This document shows, piece after piece, positions 1-5,366 of a stretch of DNA of 5,366 bases (positions within the stretch are counted from its first letter, which is position 1; every line of letters begins with the position of its first letter). Source of the DNA: DASYSA01 sp036003885 (GTDB lineage: Bacteria > Acidobacteriota > Blastocatellia > UBA7656); contig DASYSA010000601.1 in assembly GCA_036003885.1 (NCBI GenBank), positions 1 to 5,366 of the forward strand, written 5' to 3'. The notes below the pieces were generated by a model. It did no database searches. It was not told the DNA's origin and saw only the letters and a program-made list of their open reading frames with translations. The position numbers and the translations under genes were made by a program.

Positions 1-419
1 TAGCGCTGCTGATCTGCCGCTCGGAACTGAGCGTCGTTGCGCTCATCGGCATTATCCTGCTGATCGGTATCGTGAAAAAGAACGCGATCATGATGATCGA
101 TTTTGCCCTCGACCTTGAGCGCCATGCGGGCAAAAGCCCGGTGGATGCGATTTATCAGGCGTGTCTGTTGCGCTTTCGTCCCATCATGATGACCACCATG
201 GCTGCTCTCTTGGGTGGTCTGCCGCTGGCTCTCGGTTCTGGGATGGGTTCGGAATTGCGCCGGCCACTCGGTATCACCATCGTCGGCGGACTGCTCCTGA
301 GCCAACTCCTTACCCTGTACACGACGCCGGTCATTTACATCTTCTTCGACCGGCTTGCCATAAAACTCTCAAAGTTCCGCGCCGGCCAAGAAGGCGGAGA
401 GCCCGTTTCAATGGAGTAG
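1..419 (+). CDS. mdtB: MdtB-type RND multidrug efflux pump subunit, C-terminal part (5' end outside window)
   Basis: Reading from base 3, an open frame of 138 codons runs to a TAG at 417-419. It has no start in the window, so this is the last tenth or so of a protein usually near 1040 residues. It covers the end of the C-terminal membrane domain (about TM10 to TM12). The segment IGIVKKNAIMMIDFAL carries the Lys-Asn pair (Lys codon at 78-80) that matches the conserved TM10 lysine of the AcrB proton relay. RFRPIMMTT and GSELRRPLGI are strongly conserved RND/HAE1 features. By eye, about 80% of the last 117 comparable residues match the next gene, as expected of MdtB and MdtC. The MdtB assignment rests on gene order (mdtA-mdtB-mdtC in enterics) and on the clear MdtC identity of the next gene. 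In E. coli, MdtB and MdtC form a heterotrimer that exports bile salts and novobiocin using the proton gradient. The substrates here are unknown. The ATG at 72 is an internal Val/Met region codon context, not a gene start. Confidence 0.9.
   Translation, partial: ALLICRSELSVVALIGIILLIGIVKKNAIMMIDFALDLERHAGKSPVDAIYQACLLRFRPIMMTTMAALLGGLPLALGSGMGSELRRPLGITIVGGLLLSQLLTLYTTPVIYIFFDRLAIKLSKFRAGQEGGEPVSME
413..416 (+). promoter_or_regulatory. Ribosome binding site of mdtC
   Basis: GGAG lies 5 nt before the ATG at 422, inside the last sense codons of mdtB. The mdtB stop at 417-419 sits between the site and the start, leaving 2 nt between the genes. This supports 422 as the mdtC start and suggests translational coupling. 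It rules against reading the open frame from its earliest ATG at 161, which would overlap mdtB by about 260 nt. Confidence 0.7.
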
Positions 420-421
420 CC

Positions 422-3400
422 ATGAGCCTTTCCGCCCCATTCATTCATCGGCCGGTGGCGACCGTTCTACTGACGGCGGCAATTGCACTCGCAGGAGCCG
501 TAGCCTTCACGGTCTTGCCGGTATCACCGCTGCCAAAGATCGACTTCCCCACCATTTCGGTGTCAGCGGCTTTGCCGGGAGCAAGTCCCGAGACCATGGC
601 TTCCTCAGTCGCTACGCCGCTGGAGCGCCAGTTCGGGCGCATCGCCGGCGTGACAGAAATGACCTCAACAAGCTATCTCGGCAGGACTTCGGTCACCTTG
701 CAGTTCGAGTTGAACCGGAATATCGACGCGGCTGCGAGAGACGTTGAAGCCGCCATCAACGCCGCTCGTGGTTATCTGCCGACTGATCTGCCGAACAATC
801 CGACGTATCGAAAGGTCAATCCGGCAGATGCGCCGATTCTGATTGTGGCGCTGACGTCGGACGTCTACGATCGCGGCCGGCTCTATGATGTAGCCTCGAC
901 GATCTTGCAGCAGAAGCTGTCGCAGATAGATGGAGTCGGGCAGGTCACCGTTGGCGGCAGTTCGCTGCCGGCCGTGCGCGTAGAGGTGAATCCCACCGCG
1001 CTGAACAAGTACGGGCTCGGCCTGGAGGACGTTCGCAACATGTTGAGCGCGCAGAATGCGAATCGGCCGAAGGGACAGATAGCTGATGATCGGACCACAT
1101 CGCCTCTGGCGACGAATGACCAGCTCCTCAAGGCCAGTGATTATAGGCCGCTGATCGTCAGATATCAGAACGGTGCCGCGCTCAAGTTGTCGGATGTCGC
1201 AAACGTGCAGGATTCGGTGGAAGATTTGCGCGCGACCGGAATAACCAATGGAAAGCCGTCCGTGCTGGTGGTTATTTCTCGCGAGCCGGGGGCGAATATC
1301 ATCGCTACCGTGGACCGCGTGCGGGAGGCCCTTCCTCAGCTAAGGGCTTCCATTCCTGCAGCGATCGATCTCACGGTTGTCCTCGATCAGACGAGCACCA
1401 TCCGGGCATCCGTGCACGACGTGGAGCAGACGCTGCTTATCTCGATTGGGCTTGTGATCATGGTCGTGTTCATCTTTCTCAGAAATGTCCGCACAACGTT
1501 TATTCCAAGCGTGGTGGTCCCGGTCTCGTTAATCGGCACCTTCGGGGTCATGTATTTGTGTGGTTACAGCCTGGACAACCTCTCGCTCATGGCGCTCACG
1601 ATTTCAACCGGCTTCGTCGTCGATGACGCGATTGTCGTCATCGAAAACGTGACCCGGCATCTCGAGCAAGGAATGCGACCGATGGAAGCCGCGTTGAAAG
1701 GAGCCCAAGAAATCGGCTTCACGGTACTGTCCATCAGTATCTCGCTGGTTGCCGTATTCATTCCGATCTTGCTGATGGGTGGCATCGTCGGGCGCTTGTT
1801 CCGCGAATTTGCCGTCACCCTATCGGCTGCCATTCTCGTTTCGCTCGTCGTTTCATTGACCACCACTCCCATGATGTGCTCCAGGCTTCTCAAGCACCAG
1901 CGAGAGGAAGATCACGGCAGACTTTATCGGGCGAGCGAGGAAGTATTCGCTTGGGTACTGCGCCTGTACGAGCACAGTCTGGCATGGGTCCTGCGGCACG
2001 CGGCCTTCACCTTGGGTGTTCTCCTGCTCACGATCGGCGTGAATGTCTATCTCCTCATCATTGTGCCTAAGGGATTTTTTCCGCAGCAGGATACCGGGCG
2101 CCTCAATGGAGGCATTCAGGGTGTCCAAGATACGTCCTTTCAGGCGATGCGGCAAAGGATTGCGCGCTTCGTAGACATTGTTAGAGCTGACCCCGCCGTA
2201 GCCAACGTGATGGCCTTTACAGGCAGCGGGGCAGGCACGACGACGAATACCGGCAGAGTATTTATCGCGTTGAAGCCTCTCGCGGAGCGCAACGTCAGCG
2301 CGGATCAACTGATCAATCGTTTGCGGCCAAATCTGGCGACGGTGCCGGGAGCGGCGCTTTATCTGCAAGGGGTGCAAGACTTGCGCATCGGCGGCAGGCT
2401 GGGGAACGCGCAATATCAATACACGATTCAGAGCGATAATCTCGAGGATTTGACCCGGTGGGGTCCCATTCTCCTCCAACAAATGAGGAAGCTTCCCGGC
2501 CTGGCGGACGTCAGCAGCGATCAACAGAACAACGGCCTTCAGGCATCACTCGTATACGACCGTTTGACGGCATCGAGATTAGGAATCACGCCGCAGATGA
2601 TTGACAACACGCTCGATGATGCTTTCGGGCAACGGCAGGTATCGACAATGTTCACGCAATTGAACCAGTACCACGTTGTCATGGAAGTGGAGCCAGGGTT
2701 CTGGCAAAGCCCGGAAGGACTGAAAGAGATCTATGTTCGCGGAACCAGTGGTGGGGTGGTTCCGCTAAGCGCATTCACCCATTACGAGCCAACCATAGCG
2801 TCCCTCGCCGTAAACCACCAGGGACAGTTTCCCGCGGTGACCTTGTCGTTCAATCTTGCGCCCGGGGTCGCCCTCAGCGATGCCGTAAGCCGCATCCATC
2901 AGATGGAACAGAGTATGGGAATGCCGGCGACAATTCACGGAAGCTTCTCCGGAACACTGCAAGCATACCAGGCGTCTTTGGCGAGCGAACCCCTGCTGAT
3001 TACCGCCGCGCTGATAGCAGTCTACATTGTGCTGGGTATTCTCTATGAGAGCTACATTCACCCAATCACGATTCTATCGACTCTGCCGTCGGCAGGCATG
3101 GGCGCGGTCCTAGCGCTGTTGATCTGCCGCACGGATCTCAGTGTGATCGCTCTGATCGGCATCATCCTCTTAATTGGTATTGTGAAGAAGAACGCGATCA
3201 TGATGATCGACTTCGCGCTCGAGGCGGAGCGCCAGGAAGGCAAGAGCCCGCAGGAGGCGATCTACCAGGCATGCCTGTTGCGCTTTCGGCCAATCATGAT
3301 GACTACGATGGCCGCGCTCTTGGGGGCGCTGCCCTTGGCTTTGGGGACAGGAGTAGGGTCGGAGCTTCGCCGCCCGCTCGGCATCGCCATCGTCGGCGGC

Positions 3401-3538
3401 CTGATCGTGAGCCAGATGCTCACCTTGTACACCACGCCGGTGGTGTATCTCTATCTTGACCGCTGCCGGCTGTGGTTCGAGCACCGCAGACAGAACTTGC
3501 GCGACCGATGGAGCGCAGAACCAGCGCGGCAACAGTGA
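422..3538 (+). CDS. mdtC: MdtC-type RND multidrug efflux pump subunit (inner-membrane proton/drug antiporter)
   Basis: This is a complete 1038-residue protein; E. coli MdtC has about 1025. The start at 422 gives the typical RND N-terminus, with FIHRPVATVLL leading into TM1 at about residues 12-34. Recognisable MdtC hallmarks follow: LPGASPETMASSVATPLERQ, TYRKVNPADAPI and IDGVGQVTVGGSSLPAVRV in the first periplasmic (porter) loop, about 35-335. TM2-TM6 span about 338-486 and include GFVVDDAIVVIENV, where D401 and D402 correspond to the proton-relay aspartates of AcrB TM4. TM7 (about 528-548) ends at VPKGFFPQQDTG. The second periplasmic loop (about 550-855) contains QDLRIGGR and NAFGQRQVSTM. 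TM8-TM12 (about 858-1010) carry K923, the TM10 relay lysine. No frameshift or missing key residue is seen. The family works as a mixed MdtB/MdtC trimer with the MdtA adaptor and an outer-membrane channel, expelling bile salts and some antibiotics in enterics. Regulation by a BaeSR-like system is known in E. coli, but nothing in this window shows it. Confidence 0.96.
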   Translation: MSLSAPFIHRPVATVLLTAAIALAGAVAFTVLPVSPLPKIDFPTISVSAALPGASPETMASSVATPLERQFGRIAGVTEMTSTSYLGRTSVTLQFELNRNIDAAARDVEAAINAARGYLPTDLPNNPTYRKVNPADAPILIVALTSDVYDRGRLYDVASTILQQKLSQIDGVGQVTVGGSSLPAVRVEVNPTALNKYGLGLEDVRNMLSAQNANRPKGQIADDRTTSPLATNDQLLKASDYRPLIVRYQNGAALKLSDVANVQDSVEDLRATGITNGKPSVLVVISREPGANIIATVDRVREALPQLRASIPAAIDLTVVLDQTSTIRASVHDVEQTLLISIGLVIMVVFIFLRNVRTTFIPSVVVPVSLIGTFGVMYLCGYSLDNLSLMALTISTGFVVDDAIVVIENVTRHLEQGMRPMEAALKGAQEIGFTVLSISISLVAVFIPILLMGGIVGRLFREFAVTLSAAILVSLVVSLTTTPMMCSRLLKHQREEDHGRLYRASEEVFAWVLRLYEHSLAWVLRHAAFTLGVLLLTIGVNVYLLIIVPKGFFPQQDTGRLNGGIQGVQDTSFQAMRQRIARFVDIVRADPAVANVMAFTGSGAGTTTNTGRVFIALKPLAERNVSADQLINRLRPNLATVPGAALYLQGVQDLRIGGRLGNAQYQYTIQSDNLEDLTRWGPILLQQMRKLPGLADVSSDQQNNGLQASLVYDRLTASRLGITPQMIDNTLDDAFGQRQVSTMFTQLNQYHVVMEVEPGFWQSPEGLKEIYVRGTSGGVVPLSAFTHYEPTIASLAVNHQGQFPAVTLSFNLAPGVALSDAVSRIHQMEQSMGMPATIHGSFSGTLQAYQASLASEPLLITAALIAVYIVLGILYESYIHPITILSTLPSAGMGAVLALLICRTDLSVIALIGIILLIGIVKKNAIMMIDFALEAERQEGKSPQEAIYQACLLRFRPIMMTTMAALLGALPLALGTGVGSELRRPLGIAIVGGLIVSQMLTLYTTPVVYLYLDRCRLWFEHRRQNLRDRWSAEPARQQ

Positions 3539-3575
3539 TCGAATGGGTTGTGTGCAGAAAATATTTCGCGCGGCG

Positions 3576-5012
3576 ATGAAACGGTGCCGCTTCGCGCCAG
3601 CAATCGCGACGGCAATGCTGATGCTCTTGAGCGCCTGCATGGTAGTGGGGCCGGACTACGTTCGGCCCACGGTCATCACGCCCGATGCTTACAAAGAGAA
3701 CGATGGCTGGAAAGTCGCCCAGCCAAAGGACGACCTGATCCGCGGCGCTTGGTGGGAAATCTTCGGTGATCCCCAGCTGAACGCGTTGGCGGCTCAGGTC
3801 AGCGTCTCGAATCAGAACCTGGCCGTAGCGGAGGCCCAGTTTCGGGAGGCCCGCGCCCTCGTTCAGGAAGCCCGAGCCAGTTATTTTCCGACGGTGACGA
3901 TCGGCATCGGCGCCAACCGCTCGAGCGCATCGACTACCACCGGGGTAGGTCCAGTGTCGCCGAGGACTACCGTTTCCGACTATTCCTTGGCTCTCGATGT
4001 ATCTTGGGAGCTCGACGTCTGGGGTCGAATCCGCCGCACGGTGGAGTCCAACCAGGCCGGCGCCCAGGCGAGCGCGGGCGATCTGGAGAACGCGCGTCTC
4101 AGCTTTCAGGCGGCGCTGGCGCAGGACTACTTCCTATTGCGCGAGCTCGATGCGCAGAAACAGCTCCTGACGGCGACGGTCGCTGCCTTTCAGAAGTCCC
4201 TCGAACTGACCCAGGGACTGTATACCCAAGGAGTGGCGTCCCGGGCGGACGTGCTGCAGGCCGAGACCCAGCTCAAGACTACGCAGGCCCAGCTTATCAA
4301 TGTGGGCGTCCAGCGCGCCCAGCTCGAGCACGCGATCGCGGTGTTGATTGGGAAACCGGCCTCCGATTTTTCCATTCCGGCCACGCCCCTTGAGGGCACG
4401 CCGCCGGCGATTCCCGTCGGCGTGCCCTCTGAGCTGCTCGAGCGCCGGCCGGATATCGCTGCTTCCGAGCGGCGCGTTGCGGCTGCGAATGCACAGATCG
4501 GCGTTGCAGAAGTCGCGTTTTACCCAAGCGTCACGCTCAGTGGCTCCCTTGGCTTGGAGAGCTCGAGCCTGGGGAAGTTGTTCACGGCGGCGAGTCGCTT
4601 CTGGTCTGTCGGGGCGAACATCTCCCAGACCGTATTCGACGGAGGTCTGCGGCGGGCGCAAACCGACTTTGCACGGGCAGCTTACGATGCGACCGTCTCA
4701 ACCTATCGGCAGACCACGCTGACCGCCTTCCAGGGGGTGGAGGACAATCTCGCGGCGCTCCGTATTCTTGAGGAGGAAGCTCGGGTGCAGGGCGACGCGG
4801 TGAAGGCGGCGCAACAGTCCGTGACCTTGACCACGAACCAGTACAAGGCGGGCACTGTCAGCTATCTCAACGTAATCACGGCGCAGACGATCGCGCTGAC
4901 GAACGAGACGACCGCGGTCCAGATCCTCGGCCAGCGCATGACCGCTGCCGTGCTCCTAGTCCAGGCCCTGGGCGGCGGTTGGAACGCCTCCGAGCTACCA
5001 TCGAACCCGTGA
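3576..5012 (+). CDS. OprM/NodT-family outer-membrane efflux lipoprotein (tripartite pump channel)
   Basis: From the ATG at 3576 the product has 478 residues, normal for NodT/OprM-type channels. A lipoprotein signal peptide is clear: a Lys/Arg n-region, a hydrophobic core, then the lipobox LSAC with Cys21 (codon 3636-3638) as the predicted lipidation site, followed by the typical VGPDYVRP. Two outer-membrane-efflux (OEP) repeats follow. The first holds WWEIFGDPQLNALA (about 51-64), DVSWELDVWGRIRR and the coiled region with QGVASRADVLQAETQL. The second holds LLERRPDI (287-294), VAFYPSVTLSGSLGL, FDGGLRRAQ and YKAGTVSYLNVITAQ. The trimer should form the outer-membrane barrel and periplasmic tunnel for the MdtABC pump. 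The start is uncertain. An in-frame ATG at 3543, 4 nt after the mdtC stop, would add 11 residues before the signal peptide. Neither start has a good Shine-Dalgarno, and I prefer 3576 for the normal-length signal peptide. The ATG at 3456 would overlap mdtC by 83 nt and bury the signal peptide. No specific symbol (oprM, oprN, nodT) can be chosen from sequence alone. Confidence 0.93.
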   Translation: MKRCRFAPAIATAMLMLLSACMVVGPDYVRPTVITPDAYKENDGWKVAQPKDDLIRGAWWEIFGDPQLNALAAQVSVSNQNLAVAEAQFREARALVQEARASYFPTVTIGIGANRSSASTTTGVGPVSPRTTVSDYSLALDVSWELDVWGRIRRTVESNQAGAQASAGDLENARLSFQAALAQDYFLLRELDAQKQLLTATVAAFQKSLELTQGLYTQGVASRADVLQAETQLKTTQAQLINVGVQRAQLEHAIAVLIGKPASDFSIPATPLEGTPPAIPVGVPSELLERRPDIAASERRVAAANAQIGVAEVAFYPSVTLSGSLGLESSSLGKLFTAASRFWSVGANISQTVFDGGLRRAQTDFARAAYDATVSTYRQTTLTAFQGVEDNLAALRILEEEARVQGDAVKAAQQSVTLTTNQYKAGTVSYLNVITAQTIALTNETTAVQILGQRMTAAVLLVQALGGGWNASELPSNP

Positions 5013-5020
5013 AAAGCGAC

Positions 5021-5040
5021 TGGCATTGCACCCAATGCCA
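5021..5040 (+). terminator. Perfect 8-bp hairpin just after the last operon gene, possible weak terminator
   Basis: TGGCATTG and CAATGCCA form a perfect 8-bp stem around a 4-nt loop (CACC), starting 8 nt after the stop of the channel gene. The position suits an operon end. The following bases (TTACTTGAAC) do not form a T run, so this is not a canonical Rho-independent terminator. It could instead protect the 3' end of the message or be fortuitous. Confidence 0.4.
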
Positions 5041-5085
5041 TTACTTGAACGCTTAAGAAGGTCAGCGCTGGTGAAAAGTTTTGTT

Positions 5086-5097
5086 GAATCCGGATTC
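5086..5097. other. Perfect 12-bp palindrome GAATCCGGATTC
   Basis: GAATCCGGATTC is fully self-complementary and lies in the intergenic region 73 nt after the channel gene stop. Palindromes of this size can be binding sites for dimeric regulators. No promoter elements or downstream gene start can be seen nearby, so a regulatory role is only a possibility. Confidence 0.2.
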
Positions 5098-5150
5098 CGC
5101 AGTTCCGGCCGACGCGATGAGCGAGGAGCAAACCTGACCTAGCGAAGTCA

Positions 5151-5237
5151 ATGGGTCTCTGGAGATGAAGGAATGATGGAGTACTGGAGTGTTGGGGCTG
5201 AAACCCATTACTCCATCACTCCACTACTCCAACCCAT
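5151..5237. repeat. Imperfect inverted repeat built of 8-nt-spaced TGGAGT / ACTCCA units
   Basis: The left arm has TGGAGT at 5177 and 5185 and a degenerate TGGGGC at 5193. The right arm has ACTCCA at 5210, 5218 and 5226. All units within an arm are exactly 8 nt apart. Folding 5177 against 5231 pairs the first two left units fully with the last two right units; the inner pair matches partly. Single mismatches fall between units (5184/5224 and 5192/5216). Outside these, ATGGGT at 5151-5156 can pair with ACCCAT at 5232-5237 or with a second ACCCAT at 5203-5208, giving alternative folds. There is no open frame of note. The architecture resembles a dispersed intergenic (REP/MITE-like) repeat, but copy number cannot be judged from one window. 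Confidence 0.6.
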
Positions 5238-5264
5238 GAAGTTCACGTTCGTAGGGTTAACTGC

Positions 5265-5298
5265 AAAATTCGGCTTGAATCCAACTAAGCGAATTTTT
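5265..5298. terminator. AT-rich hairpin with T run, candidate (possibly bidirectional) terminator
   Basis: AAAATTCG (5265-5272) is the exact inverse of CGAATTTT (5290-5297). With one bulged G (5273) the stem extends by CTT/AAG around a 10-nt loop. The right arm runs into five Ts (5294-5298), and the opposite strand ends in four Ts. The stem is low in GC, so termination would be weak. It lies about 250 nt after the last gene, where it could serve that operon or a convergent gene beyond the window. Confidence 0.3.
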
Positions 5299-5366
5299 CC
5301 AACCGCCAAGATTTTACCGGCTACGGGAGTTCTTTAGGTCCTTCTTTCGCCGTTAACGGGGTGTAG

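Larger units (their letters stand above)
5013..5366. other. Intergenic region without a supported gene
   Basis: These 354 bases contain no convincing coding sequence. The longest plausible small frame, ATG 5236 to TAG 5335-5337, gives 33 residues. It has no ribosome binding site and starts inside the inverted repeat. The last 126 bases (5241-5366) are 59/126 G+C by hand count, clearly lower than the channel gene. GTTAAC occurs at 5256-5261 and again inside the 10-bp palindrome CCGTTAACGG (5350-5359). I see no promoter, tRNA or attachment site. The hairpins and repeat inside it are listed separately. Confidence 0.6.

Noticed and set aside
161..421. Long upstream extension of the mdtC frame
   Set aside because: It overlaps the conserved end of mdtB in another frame and encodes no RND-like sequence. 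The ATG at 422 has a good ribosome binding site and the expected N-terminus.
1853..2524. 223-codon open frame on the minus strand within mdtC
   Set aside because: Antisense to a clearly conserved gene. Its product resembles no family I know and it looks like a codon-bias shadow.
3170..3640. 156-codon minus-strand open frame across the mdtC/channel junction
   Set aside because: Antisense to conserved TM10-TM12 of MdtC and the lipoprotein signal peptide, with no recognisable domain.
4134..4661. 175-codon minus-strand open frame within the channel gene
   Set aside because: Antisense shadow in GC-rich coding DNA. The plus-strand frame has full OEP-family motifs.
4862..5131. 89-codon minus-strand open frame spanning the channel gene's 3' end and intergenic DNA
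   Set aside because: More than half is antisense to the conserved end of the channel gene, and the rest shows no domain or clear ribosome binding site.
5177..5231. CRISPR-like short repeats
   Set aside because: Units are only 6 nt with 2-nt spacers and appear in both orientations. This is an inverted repeat, not a repeat-spacer array.
5236..5337. 33-codon small open frame starting at ATG 5236
   Set aside because: It starts in the right arm of the inverted repeat, lacks a ribosome binding site, and crosses the AT-rich hairpin. No support for coding.
5256..5359. Integron attC site suggested by two GTTAAC sequences
   Set aside because: Neither fits the GTTRRRY/RYYYAAC core sites, and no paired inner boxes are seen.

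Overview
The window is the 3' part of a resistance-nodulation-division (RND) multidrug efflux operon, all on the + strand, followed by about 350 bases with no convincing gene. The host should be a Gram-negative bacterium, because an inner-membrane RND pump is paired with an outer-membrane lipoprotein channel. The coding DNA is moderately GC-rich. I cannot assign a genus or a phylum with confidence; Pseudomonadota and other soil or sediment diderm phyla all remain possible.

Layout: (1) 1-419 is the C-terminal end of an MdtB-type RND subunit whose start lies outside the window. (2) 422-3538 is a complete MdtC-type RND subunit of 1038 residues. It begins 2 nt after the mdtB stop, with a good ribosome binding site inside the last mdtB codons. 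(3) 3576-5012 (possibly from 3543) is an OprM/NodT-type outer-membrane factor with a lipobox signal peptide. (4) 5013-5366 is intergenic. It holds a perfect 8-bp hairpin just after the last stop, a 12-bp palindrome, an imperfect hairpin built of 8-nt-spaced TGGAGT/ACTCCA units, and an AT-rich hairpin ending in a T run.

The gene products should form one tripartite machine. MdtB and MdtC, two related proton-driven pumps, assemble as a mixed trimer in the inner membrane. A periplasmic adaptor (MdtA, expected upstream and not visible here) would link them to the outer-membrane channel encoded at the end of the operon. In E. coli the channel is TolC, encoded elsewhere, and mdtC is followed by mdtD-baeSR. 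Here the operon brings its own channel.

The pump genes look ordinary and intact. The least explained element is the 8-nt-periodic inverted repeat at 5151-5237, which looks like a dispersed intergenic repeat. I found no CRISPR array, RNA gene, transposase or obviously new system.
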